From assembly GCA_020722575.1 (NCBI GenBank), contig DYKN01000011.1, positions 1-46,658 on the forward strand: a stretch of DNA of 46,658 nt, read 5' to 3'. The position numbers and the translations under genes are program-made. The number at the start of each line of letters is the position of its first letter. The first letter of the stretch is position 1. The notes beneath the pieces were generated by a model. The model was not told the origin of the DNA. It saw only the letters and a list, made by a program, of their open reading frames with translations, and did not search any database. The stretch is from Rikenella microfusus (GTDB taxonomy: Bacteria > Bacteroidota > Bacteroidia > Bacteroidales > VadinHA17). Shown one piece after another: positions 17,008 through 25,633 of the stretch.

Positions 17008-20000
17008 ATGAGAAATAGATTCCTTATATTTTTATTACTTGTAAGTACAACAGCAGGATTTTCAGTCTCTTCCTTGCAGCAAGGACCGGAAAGCTATGCG
17101 GGTTCATCAGTGCTCGTTTCTGGTAAATGGTATAAGATTGCTTTAAAGGAGGAAGGAATCTACAGTATCAGTTACTCAGCCCTCAGGCAGATGAAACTTG
17201 TCAATCCAGGCTATCCGAAAATTTATGGCAATAATTACGGACAACTTTCATACTTTAACAATGATCCAAAACCTGACGACCTTAAAGAGATAGCATATGT
17301 TATGGTTACAGGATCTGATGGTATATTTAATGAAGGAGATTACATTCTGTTTTATGCTCAAGGTGTAAACCGGTGGAGATACAACTATTCAGAGGGGATA
17401 TACAGCTTCTTGAGACATAATTATTCCGATTCAGCATATTATTTTATAACATCCTTCGATGTTCCGGGGAAACTGGCACAAGCAGCAACAAAGATAACAG
17501 AACCTGCAGTATATTCTTCTTTCTCGTACGATGCTCTTTTTATTCACGAAGTAGAATCAGAAAACCTTTTACATTCAGGTAGGGAATGGTTTCAGTCTGT
17601 TTCATCAATCTCTTCTATTTCAATCAACCCAGGATTTACTGAAATTATCCCACAGGAAGGAATCAGATACCGATTCAGGGTTCTTGCCAGAGCTTCTGTA
17701 TCAACTCTCTTCCGTTTATATGAAAATGAAACGGTAATTGATGCTGCGCTGGTACCAGAAGTGAACCTCTTTTCAACAACCGGAACCTATGCAAGAGAAA
17801 CCATAATATCAGGAACATTTATCCCCTCCTCTTCTTCCCCGTCAATCAGAATACGTTTTTTTGACAATGGCGAAACAGCAGCCAGAGGCTGGCTTGATTA
17901 CATTGAACTGCAGGGAAGAGCAAATACCATATTCAGCGACAAAGTATTAATATTCAGTGATTCAAAGTCGGTCGGACATGCGAATGTTACAGAATTCAAC
18001 ATCAAAAGCAATGTTCAGGCAATTAATATCTGGGATGTTACCGACCCGTTCAACCCTGAGGTGATAGAACCGGAAAAATCAGGGGACTATTTCAGGTTCA
18101 GAAGATTTACCGATTCTTTAAGAAAATTTATTGTTTTCAGCGATAACCAGATTCTCACCCCTGTGATAAAAAACCAGCCCCTCGCAAACCAGAACCTCCA
18201 TGGATCGGATGAAGCTGATATGATTATCGTCACACACCCGATTTTCCTTGACCATGCACATAAACTGGCAGAAATTCATCAAAACAATAGCGGACTAATT
18301 TCTATTATCGTAACGCCCGAACAGATTTATAATGAATTTTCAGGAGGAATTCCTGATGCAGTAGCAATCAGGAATTTCATCAGGATGAAATATATTAAAC
18401 AATCTGTCACCTCCAGACCTTTGAAATATCTTCTCCTTTTTGGTGACGGTTCTTACGATAACCGGAAACAACCGCCAGTCAATCCGAATTTTGTACCCAC
18501 TTACCAGTCTCTTAACTCAACAGTGGTTACTTCGTCGTTTGTATCGGATGATTTTTACGGGTTGCTTGAGGATGATGAGGGTGAAGTAGAGGGCACACTC
18601 GATATTGGCATTGGCAGAATTCCGGTCTTTGACACCTCACAAGCCTCGGTGATAGTGTCAAAAATCATTAAATATATTGATCCCTCTTCCACTGGAAACT
18701 GGCGCAACGTTATTGCAATGATAGCTGACGATGAAGATGGAAATTCTCATATGAATGATGCGGAAGCCCTCTCGGAACTGGTAGAATCAAAATATCCGGA
18801 ATTCAACATTGATAAAATCTATCTTGATGCCTTCAGGCAGATTACCTCTGTTAATGGTCAATCATACCCGGATGCCGAGATGGTAATTAACAACAGGATA
18901 AACACAGGATGTCTGGTCTTTAATTATATAGGACATGGAAATGAGATTGGCCTTGCGCATGAAAGGGTTGTTAAAACTCAAAGCATTAATTCCTGGAAAA
19001 ACCTGCTTAGGTTACCATTGTTTATCACCGCAACGTGCGAATTCAGCAGGTTTGACGATGCGGAGCTAAATATCTTTACCGGTGAACTTATTGCCAAAAC
19101 ATCTGCAGGAGAAATGGTTCTGCTCAATCCAGTCGGAGGTGGTATTGCCCTGATGACAACGACAAGGGTTGTATATTCGGCACCTAATTATTCCCTGAAC
19201 AGAAATATTCTTAATTATGCCTTTGAAAGTGATTCCACAGGCGAGGCACACAGTCTTGGAGATATTATGAGACTGGCCAAAAATGCAACAGCAGGCATTA
19301 ACAAGAGAAACTTCCTGCTACTTGGTGACCCGGCATTGAAACTTGCCTGCCCGGTCAACGGAAAAATAATAACAGACTCAATAAATGGTAAACCGGCAGC
19401 CACCTTTACCGACACCCTGAAGGCTCTTTCTTATGTTACTATATCTGGCCATATAGAAGATTCATATGGACAAATTATAAACGATTTCAATGGAGAAATT
19501 TTTTCTATTGTTTTCGATAAAAAAACCAGAATTGCAACTCTGGCAAATGACGGCGGGCAGAAAATGGATTTCGAAATGTTTAACAGCATTGTTTTTAACG
19601 GTAAAACAAACACCAGAAATGGAAGATTCACATTCAGCTTTGTTGTTCCCAGAGATATAAATTATTCATTTGGAAATGGTAAAATAAGCTATTTTGCAAC
19701 TGATAGCACACTTAACATATCAGGATACTACGACCGCTTTATAATCGGAGGATTTAGCAATCTTGTTTCAGGAGACACAACCGGACCTGTTATTCAACTG
19801 TACCTGAATGATACGCTCTTCAGAAACAGCGATATTGTCGACAATAGCCCGATTTTGTTTGCCATTATCTCAGACGAATCAGGGATAAATACGACAGGCT
19901 CCGGAATAGGTCATGATATCACAGCATGGTTAAATGACAGCCGAAATAATGCTTTTATTCTGAACAGTTTCTTTGAGACCGCCCCTGGAAGTTTCCAGAA

Positions 20001-20433
20001 AGGTTATATCAGATATCCTCTTTATAATTTACCCGAAGGCATCCATACGTTGACGCTGAAAGCATGGGATAACTACAACAATTCCTCTTCTGCGACCATA
20101 AAATTCTCAGTAAAAGATGGTAATCAGTTCCTGATAAGCAATCTGAACAATTACCCGAATCCTTTTTCAGACCATACATGGTTCAGTGCAGGGCATAACA
20201 GATATGGAGAAGACCTCCACGTCATTCTGGAAATATTTGACATGAGTGGTAGAAAAATAAAGGTTATTGAAGAAATTATTACTGCCACCGGTTACAGGCT
20301 TCCTCCTCTTTTATGGGATGGCACAACTGAGAATGGTAAAAAAGCCGGAAGAGGAATATATTCTTATGTTATGACAATAAGAACTGAAAAGGGAGAATCG
20401 GCACGGGCAGCAGGGCGATTGATATTATTTTGA
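17008..20433 (+). CDS. porU: T9SS sortase PorU (C25-family C-terminal signal peptidase)
   Basis: A large cell-surface protein of 1141 aa, close to the usual PorU length of about 1150. PorU cleaves the C-terminal T9SS signal of cargo and attaches it to anionic LPS. The ATG at 17008 is preferred over the TTG at 16996, because it opens a signal peptide (RNRFLIFLLLVSTTAGF). The N-terminal half is beta-rich. The gingipain-like C25 domain spans about residues 405-770: YLLLFGDGSYDNR, catalytic His643 in NYIGHGNE and Cys677 in TATCEFSRFDD. The C-terminal end carries YPNPFSDHTWF and GRGIYSYVM, a T9SS/FlgD-like end domain. It is divergent from the porP/sprF-like gene and precedes porV by 75 nt. Confidence 0.95.
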   Translation: MRNRFLIFLLLVSTTAGFSVSSLQQGPESYAGSSVLVSGKWYKIALKEEGIYSISYSALRQMKLVNPGYPKIYGNNYGQLSYFNNDPKPDDLKEIAYVMVTGSDGIFNEGDYILFYAQGVNRWRYNYSEGIYSFLRHNYSDSAYYFITSFDVPGKLAQAATKITEPAVYSSFSYDALFIHEVESENLLHSGREWFQSVSSISSISINPGFTEIIPQEGIRYRFRVLARASVSTLFRLYENETVIDAALVPEVNLFSTTGTYARETIISGTFIPSSSSPSIRIRFFDNGETAARGWLDYIELQGRANTIFSDKVLIFSDSKSVGHANVTEFNIKSNVQAINIWDVTDPFNPEVIEPEKSGDYFRFRRFTDSLRKFIVFSDNQILTPVIKNQPLANQNLHGSDEADMIIVTHPIFLDHAHKLAEIHQNNSGLISIIVTPEQIYNEFSGGIPDAVAIRNFIRMKYIKQSVTSRPLKYLLLFGDGSYDNRKQPPVNPNFVPTYQSLNSTVVTSSFVSDDFYGLLEDDEGEVEGTLDIGIGRIPVFDTSQASVIVSKIIKYIDPSSTGNWRNVIAMIADDEDGNSHMNDAEALSELVESKYPEFNIDKIYLDAFRQITSVNGQSYPDAEMVINNRINTGCLVFNYIGHGNEIGLAHERVVKTQSINSWKNLLRLPLFITATCEFSRFDDAELNIFTGELIAKTSAGEMVLLNPVGGGIALMTTTRVVYSAPNYSLNRNILNYAFESDSTGEAHSLGDIMRLAKNATAGINKRNFLLLGDPALKLACPVNGKIITDSINGKPAATFTDTLKALSYVTISGHIEDSYGQIINDFNGEIFSIVFDKKTRIATLANDGGQKMDFEMFNSIVFNGKTNTRNGRFTFSFVVPRDINYSFGNGKISYFATDSTLNISGYYDRFIIGGFSNLVSGDTTGPVIQLYLNDTLFRNSDIVDNSPILFAIISDESGINTTGSGIGHDITAWLNDSRNNAFILNSFFETAPGSFQKGYIRYPLYNLPEGIHTLTLKAWDNYNNSSSATIKFSVKDGNQFLISNLNNYPNPFSDHTWFSAGHNRYGEDLHVILEIFDMSGRKIKVIEEIITATGYRLPPLLWDGTTENGKKAGRGIYSYVMTIRTEKGESARAAGRLILF

Positions 20434-20466
20434 AATTCATACAATAAGTAAGGAACAAAATTGTTT

Positions 20467-20474
20467 TATATTTG
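20467..20474 (+). promoter_or_regulatory. -7 box of porV
   Basis: TATATTTG followed by C, between porU and porV and 34 nt before the porV ATG. It suggests that porV can be transcribed independently of porU. Confidence 0.5.
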
Positions 20475-20508
20475 CAAAATTAGGAGAATAAGAATTTTAT
20501 TGATTAAT

Positions 20509-21666
20509 ATGAAACTAAAAACACTTTTCTGTTTATTTATTTTAATTCTATATGTTACAAGGATTTCAGCACAGGGTAGTTCAGATGAATTAAATGCAAT
20601 TCAGACTGTGGTCCCATTTCTGACCATTGCGCCTGACTCCCGTGCCGGAGCAATGGGAGATGCTGGAGTTGCAACATCACCCGATATTTACAGCATGCAC
20701 TGGAATCCATCCAAATTTGCATTTATTGATGGTAAAGGCGGTATCGGCATTTCATATTCACCATGGCTTAGAACACTTGTGCCCGACATAAATCTGGCAT
20801 ATCTCTCAGGATACTCAAGATTAGATGCCCGTCAGGTGATAGCATCGAGCCTTTATTATTCTTCACTCGGCGACATACCTTTTACTGATGATTTCGGGAA
20901 TCTTCAGAGAGTATTTATTCCAACAGAATTTGCAATTGATGCAGCATATGCAAGGCTTTTCGGAAATAATTTTTCAGGAGGAATTGCCTTCCGCTTCATC
21001 TATTCCAACCTTACCGGTGGGTTCTCATCAGGTGGTACTGAAACAAAACCGGGCGTATCTTTTGCAGCTGATGTTTCCGGTTTATACATGAAAGAGACCA
21101 GCCTTTTTGATAAAAATGCCATAATCTCTTTCGGGTTCAATTTTTCCAATATTGGCTCAAAAATGAGTTATTCAAAATCGAAAGAACCCGACTTCATCCC
21201 TATGAATATGAGACTTGGTACAGCTATTACCTTAACCCTCGACAATTACAACGAAATTACGCTTACAACTGATATTAACAAACTTCTTGTACCAACACCT
21301 CCAAAATATGATCCTGACCGGAACATCATTGCAGGTAAAGATCCTAACGTTGCCGTTCCCGTTGCAATTTTCCAGTCGTTTTATGACGCACCCGGTGGTT
21401 TGAAAGAAGAATTAAGAGAGTTCACTGTTTCTCTTGGGACAGAATACTGGTATAACCACCAGTTTGCAATCAGGTGTGGATATTTCCATGAAAGCGAAAC
21501 GAAAGGAAACCGTAAGTATTTCACTGCAGGAGCTGGTTTTAGACTGAACGTTCTGGAAATTGACGTTTCTTATCTTATGCCTGTGGTGCAGAATCATCCC
21601 CTTGCCCGCACCCTCAGGTTTTCTCTCTCATTTGAATTCAGTGCACTCCGCAATATTGAAGGTTAA
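20509..21666 (+). CDS. porV: T9SS outer-membrane shuttle protein PorV
   Basis: A FadL-like outer-membrane barrel of about 385 aa that carries T9SS cargo from the SprA translocon to the PorU sortase. The start at 20509 gives a clean signal peptide (LKTLFCLFILILYV, cleavage near ISAQ); an in-frame TTG-started extension to 20461 adds 16 basic residues. Signature stretches are FLTIAPDSRAGAMGDAGVA and NPSKFAFIDGKGGIGISYSPWLR near the N-terminus, and the C-terminal LARTLRFSLSFEF barrel strand. The stop overlaps the ispF start by 1 nt (TAATG). A -7 box lies 34 nt upstream. Confidence 0.95.
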   Translation: MKLKTLFCLFILILYVTRISAQGSSDELNAIQTVVPFLTIAPDSRAGAMGDAGVATSPDIYSMHWNPSKFAFIDGKGGIGISYSPWLRTLVPDINLAYLSGYSRLDARQVIASSLYYSSLGDIPFTDDFGNLQRVFIPTEFAIDAAYARLFGNNFSGGIAFRFIYSNLTGGFSSGGTETKPGVSFAADVSGLYMKETSLFDKNAIISFGFNFSNIGSKMSYSKSKEPDFIPMNMRLGTAITLTLDNYNEITLTTDINKLLVPTPPKYDPDRNIIAGKDPNVAVPVAIFQSFYDAPGGLKEELREFTVSLGTEYWYNHQFAIRCGYFHESETKGNRKYFTAGAGFRLNVLEIDVSYLMPVVQNHPLARTLRFSLSFEFSALRNIEG

Positions 21667-22142
21667 TGAGTTATCGAACCGGACAGGGCATTGATTTCCA
21701 TAGATTTATCGAAGGCCGCAAACTTTTTATCGGAGGAGTACATATTCCCTATTCAAAAGGATGCCTGGCACACTCCGATGGTGATGCACTGCTACATGCC
21801 ATATGTGATGCCATGCTCGGCGCGGCTGGCCTCGACGACATCGGCCATCAGTTCCCCAATAACGACCCGGCTTACCAAAATATTGACAGCAAAATCCTGC
21901 TCAAACGTACTGTTGAAATGATAAAAAATAAAGGATTCAGCATCACAAATATCGACGCTACCGTTTGCCTTGAAAAACCCAAAATAGCACCCTATATCCC
22001 CGAAATGAAAAAAATAATTTCACTGATCGCAGATTTAAGTGAAGAAGATGTTTCTATTAAAGCCACAACAACCGAAGAGATGGGTTTTACAGGTCGCGGA
22101 GAAGGACTTTTTGCAATTGCTTCCGTGCTTATTGAAAAATAA
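21666..22142 (+). CDS. ispF: 2-C-methyl-D-erythritol 2,4-cyclodiphosphate synthase
   Basis: A cytosolic trimeric enzyme of 158 aa in the MEP isoprenoid pathway. It converts CDP-ME 2-phosphate to MEcPP. GQGIDFHRF supplies the zinc Asp10/His12, AHSDGDALLHAICDAMLGA the third His and substrate contacts, and TTEEMGFTGRGEGL the CDP-binding end. Length and motifs are complete. The ATG overlaps the porV TAA by one base, so it is probably translated by coupling from porV and transcribed with it. It faces the Zn-ribbon gene across a 183-nt gap. Confidence 0.97.
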   Translation: MSYRTGQGIDFHRFIEGRKLFIGGVHIPYSKGCLAHSDGDALLHAICDAMLGAAGLDDIGHQFPNNDPAYQNIDSKILLKRTVEMIKNKGFSITNIDATVCLEKPKIAPYIPEMKKIISLIADLSEEDVSIKATTTEEMGFTGRGEGLFAIASVLIEK

Positions 22143-22325
22143 ATTTTACTTTCCGTTACATTTACCACAAAATTTCCATCAACAAATAAAGTAAAGCACT
22201 ATAACTTTCAGTCCTGTTTTGATTTAGATTGATAATAAAACTGTCAATACTAAACAAACCAGAAACAGCTTTTTATCCGGGGAAATGGGAAAAGTAGTGC
22301 CCCTAAATTTCCTTAATATTAAAGT

Positions 22326-23090
22326 TCAGGAATGGTTCTCTTTAATTATTTCATCATCCACAAGAATACGGCCGCAATACTCGCATACTATTATCTTCTT
22401 TCTCGATTTAATATCGAGTTGTCTCTGTGGAGGTATCTGATTAAAGCATCCACCGCACGCATCACGTTGAATTGAAACCACAGCTAATCCGTTCCGGGCA
22501 TTGCCTCGTATTCTCTTATAAGCAGCAAGAAGCCGTTCCTCAATAACACTTTGAAGTTCTTCCGATTTCTTAAGAAGTGACTCCTCTTCCTTACGAGTAT
22601 CATCTATAATCTCTTCAAGTTCTGCTTTTTTATTCTGAAGATCCTGTTGTTTTTCGTTTAATTGAACTTCAGAAGTTGAAATAAGAGCTTTCTTTTCTTC
22701 TATCTGGGCATTAAATTCACGTATCTTTTTGTTACATAACTCAATTTCAAGGGTCTGAAATTCTATCTCCTTCGATAAAGAATCGTATTCCCGGTTGTTC
22801 CTGACGTTCTTCTGCTGTTCCTCATATTTTTTTATCAGTAACTGAGCCTCTGCAATTTCATTGTTTTTCTTTGCGATTGATTTTTCGAGTAGATTCAATT
22901 CTTCCTTCAGGTTAGAGAGCCTGGTCTCAAGACCTGCAATCTCATCCTCAAGATCCTGAACTTCAAGCGGAAGCTCTCCACGTAAAATCTTGATCTTATC
23001 GATCTCCGAATCAACAAGCTGAAGTTTATAAAGAGCCCTGAGCCTTTCTTCTACAGATATTTCAATCTCCTGTGGTTTCATTTTTTCCAT
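22326..23090 (-). CDS. Coiled-coil protein with C-terminal C4 zinc ribbon (zf-RING_7)
   Basis: A cytosolic protein of 254 aa. Residues about 20-185 form long amphipathic coiled coils rich in Glu, Lys and Leu. The end holds a C4 zinc ribbon: CGGCFNQIPPQ and, about 20 residues on, CEYCGRILVDDE. This is the CT398/PF02591 family, often called a nucleic-acid-binding Zn-ribbon protein; its function is not established. The start could be 23090 or 23081 (MKPQEIEIS). Either way it overlaps the Nif3-like gene by 20-29 nt, a strong sign of coupled expression and a conserved pairing in Bacteroidota. Confidence 0.88.
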   Translation of the reverse strand: MEKMKPQEIEISVEERLRALYKLQLVDSEIDKIKILRGELPLEVQDLEDEIAGLETRLSNLKEELNLLEKSIAKKNNEIAEAQLLIKKYEEQQKNVRNNREYDSLSKEIEFQTLEIELCNKKIREFNAQIEEKKALISTSEVQLNEKQQDLQNKKAELEEIIDDTRKEEESLLKKSEELQSVIEERLLAAYKRIRGNARNGLAVVSIQRDACGGCFNQIPPQRQLDIKSRKKIIVCEYCGRILVDDEIIKENHS

Positions 23091-24192
23091 TTCTGTAATA
23101 TTTAATCGGATTTGTTTTTATTTCTGAAAACCGGAGTGCAAAGTTAGGAAATTTTTTAATAAGTAATTCATATAAAATTTCAATAGAACAAATTTCACTC
23201 TCATAATGGCCAATTTCAGCCAGAAATATTGAGTTATCGGCATTCAGAAAATCATGGTATTTAATCTCACCGGTCACATATGCATCGGCACCTGCAGCAA
23301 TGGCATCGTTAATAAATGAACCTCCTGCTCCGCCACATAGTGCAACTTTCTTTATTAACCTGCCTCTAATACCAGAATGCTTTACCACTTCAGTATTAAA
23401 AGTCCGTGCAATTAAATCAGGAAACTGTTTATCTTCAACAGGTTCAGAAAAAATTCCCACACTTCCGGGTCCTGCCAGTTCATATTCATTCAAAAGCGGA
23501 TAGAGATCCCATGCCACTTCCTCATAAGGGTGAGCATCAAGAAGAGCTTTGATTACACGGCTCCGTAAATGAGATAACAAAACCGTTTCAATCCTTATTT
23601 CAGGCTCCCTGTGTAATTCTCCTCTTTTACCAACAAATGGATTTGATTCTTCGTTCCCCCTGAATGTTCCATATCCTTCAGCATTAAAACTGCATAAATC
23701 ATAGTTCCCTATTTTGCCTGCCCCGGCAGAAAATATTGCATCACGCACCTTATCGGCATGACTTGCAGGAACATAGGTAACAAGCTTTAAGATTTTGTTT
23801 TCAAGAGGCTTAAGAGGTCTGATTCTTTTTAATCCCAGCTTTTCGGCCATTTTTCTGCTTACTCCGGCACTGTAAGCATCAAGGTTGGTATGTGAAGAAT
23901 AAATTGCTATACCGTTTTTAATAGCCTCAATTATTACCCTTTCAGCAAGAGTTTTACCGGTAAGTCTCTTCAGAGGATAGAATATTACCGGATGATGTGT
24001 AATTATCATTCCACACTTCTTTTCAAATGCTTCACCGATAACCTCCTCAGTAGCCTCAAGTGCAAGAAGTGCCGAAGAAATCTCATCTTCCGGATTACCA
24101 GTCTGAAGTCCTGAATTATCATAACTTTCCTGCCAGGACAGGGGTATTGTATAATCCAGAAAATTACTGATATCTTTTACCTTCAGCTTCAT
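23062..24192 (-). CDS. Nif3-like dinuclear metal-centre protein (YqfO/YbgI family)
   Basis: 376 aa, the length of the YqfO subtype, which has an extra middle domain inserted in the Nif3 fold (about residues 130-245). Metal ligands are visible: ITHHPVIFYPLK (His pair), SSHTNLDA, and near the C-terminus TGEIKYHDFLNA and EIGHYESE. The family forms toroidal hexamers. It has been linked to GTP cyclohydrolase I type 2 by name only, and a biological role is not firmly known. It sits between the MerR gene (7 nt gap) and the Zn-ribbon gene (overlap), giving a compact three-gene unit. Confidence 0.9.
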   Translation of the reverse strand: MKLKVKDISNFLDYTIPLSWQESYDNSGLQTGNPEDEISSALLALEATEEVIGEAFEKKCGMIITHHPVIFYPLKRLTGKTLAERVIIEAIKNGIAIYSSHTNLDAYSAGVSRKMAEKLGLKRIRPLKPLENKILKLVTYVPASHADKVRDAIFSAGAGKIGNYDLCSFNAEGYGTFRGNEESNPFVGKRGELHREPEIRIETVLLSHLRSRVIKALLDAHPYEEVAWDLYPLLNEYELAGPGSVGIFSEPVEDKQFPDLIARTFNTEVVKHSGIRGRLIKKVALCGGAGGSFINDAIAAGADAYVTGEIKYHDFLNADNSIFLAEIGHYESEICSIEILYELLIKKFPNFALRFSEIKTNPIKYYRNGKNETTGD

Positions 24193-24199
24193 TTAATAT

Positions 24200-24535
24200 T
24201 CAAATGTTATTCCTCATTTCAGAAAGGAGTTCCCTGATGTTCAAAAGAGCTTCTCTGATTTCAAGTCTGTATTCTGTATCTTCCAATCTGGTTGAAAGAT
24301 GTTTACGCGCTCCTGCAATTGTCATACCTTTTTCTTTTAGAAGATAATGTATCATCTTCAAGTTTTTAACATCTTCAGGCATAAACAATCTGTTCCCTTT
24401 TTTGTTTTTCTTAGGCTTAAGGATATCAAATTCTTTCTCCCAGAAACGTACTGTTGATACTGGAACATTCAACATTCCTGCTACTTCTCCGATAGTATAG
24501 AAAAGTTTCTCAACCGGTTTCTCCTTGTATGGCAT
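24200..24535 (-). CDS. MerR-family transcriptional regulator
   Basis: A small DNA-binding protein of 111 aa. FYTIGEVAGMLNVPVSTVRFWEKEF (about residues 12-36) is the MerR helix-turn-helix, and NRLFMPEDVKNLKMIHYLLKEKGMTIAGARKHL is the wing and second helical pair. It has no effector domain or metal Cys cluster after residue 80, only a short helix. This matches the HTH-only MerR proteins common in Bacteroidota upstream of Nif3-like genes. It starts the compact minus-strand unit MerR, Nif3-like, Zn-ribbon. Target and signal are unknown. Confidence 0.9.
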   Translation of the reverse strand: MPYKEKPVEKLFYTIGEVAGMLNVPVSTVRFWEKEFDILKPKKNKKGNRLFMPEDVKNLKMIHYLLKEKGMTIAGARKHLSTRLEDTEYRLEIREALLNIRELLSEMRNNI

Positions 24536-24593
24536 ATTCTATTTCTTTTATATTTTACCATAATTGGTTATTTCAATTTCATTTTCAGGAAAA

Positions 24594-25607
24594 TCAAGCA
24601 TGATAAGATCTCTTAGCAGATACTTCCCTCTTAGAATTATCATATCTAACATTTCTGCCTGCATCCTGAAAAAAGGGCATTATCTTACCTGAATTAAATT
24701 TTCCTGTAATGTCGGTTCTGACCTTCATAATAGGAGTTATTCCGTAATAAGACCCTGCGATATTAATAACTCTGCAGGTAAAGAAATTACCCTGGATGTA
24801 ACTGATTATTCCGTCATTATACAATTCGATTGCTCCGGGTATATAGGGTTCTTGTCCAAAATCCAAATTGATTCCTGCATCAACCATTCTTCTGACGAAT
24901 TCATATACATTTACTTTGACTTTGCCGTTAAAGAATTCTGTTTCACGTGGTAATATACCGCATTGTTCACTTTCAGCTCCGCCGCGAAAAGAAACTATTA
25001 ATATATTGCAGGTCGAGTCGAGCATAAAAATTATCTCTTCCGCTTTTTCGCTATCATTCAGATTAAGCGACCCGGCTCCTGTGGCAAATGCTGGAAAGCC
25101 GTAAGTTACAGAATGTTTCTCAAAAATAATATAAGGCATGTCATCAGGGCCGGCAAATGTTATACCGGAGGATTCGATAATCATCATTTTGCTGCATTCT
25201 CCTGTAAAGCAAAAATTTTTGAAACGGTTATTTTCCATACTTAACACATTAAAGCCTGGAATTTTATGTACGCCGGAATATTTCTCAGGAATCCTGAAAA
25301 GGTAACAGATTGACCTATCCCTGCATTTTTTCTCTGGCCTGCCGTTTCTTAGTAACGACCCTTCATGATTTCCGAACAGGATATCTGAACCTTTAAATTT
25401 ATCAATTACACTTTCAATAAAAATTTGGGGATTATCACCGGAAGGAAGATATTTCCGTAATTTAAAAAAAGTTCCCTGCATAACATCACCTGCACCCGCA
25501 ATTATTAAGGTTTTTCCGTGAGGATCTTTAAAGATGGCATTTAAATTCCCTTGAATATTAAGTATCAGAATTACAAGAAAAAATAGTGACAGTTGATATA
25601 CTTTCAT
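24594..25607 (-). CDS. CapA-like protein lacking the metal-binding histidines
   Basis: 337 aa with an N-terminal signal or anchor segment (LSLFFLVILILNIQG). The fold is that of the bacterial CapA/PgsA family: AGAGDVMQGT (D41), DILFGNHEG (N80), PGFNVLSMENN, VSFRGGAESE and PGAIELYNDGIISYIQGNFF occur in family order. Family members usually have SLANNH, SFHGG and GHGPHV. Here these are ENNR (R128), SFRGG (R208) and GQEPYI (Q252, Y255), so every expected histidine ligand is replaced. The reading frame is otherwise intact. It is probably a non-catalytic or repurposed relative. It follows an M23 peptidase by 26 nt on the same strand, suggesting a shared envelope context. Confidence 0.75.
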   Translation of the reverse strand: MKVYQLSLFFLVILILNIQGNLNAIFKDPHGKTLIIAGAGDVMQGTFFKLRKYLPSGDNPQIFIESVIDKFKGSDILFGNHEGSLLRNGRPEKKCRDRSICYLFRIPEKYSGVHKIPGFNVLSMENNRFKNFCFTGECSKMMIIESSGITFAGPDDMPYIIFEKHSVTYGFPAFATGAGSLNLNDSEKAEEIIFMLDSTCNILIVSFRGGAESEQCGILPRETEFFNGKVKVNVYEFVRRMVDAGINLDFGQEPYIPGAIELYNDGIISYIQGNFFTCRVINIAGSYYGITPIMKVRTDITGKFNSGKIMPFFQDAGRNVRYDNSKREVSAKRSYHA

Positions 25608-25633
25608 AAAAATTGTAGCAGAGATACATGTTA

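Noticed and set aside
22143..22325. Possible terminator between convergent ispF and the Zn-ribbon gene
   Set aside because: GGGG/CCCC pairing around 22278-22304 is only four bases with a long loop and no T-run.
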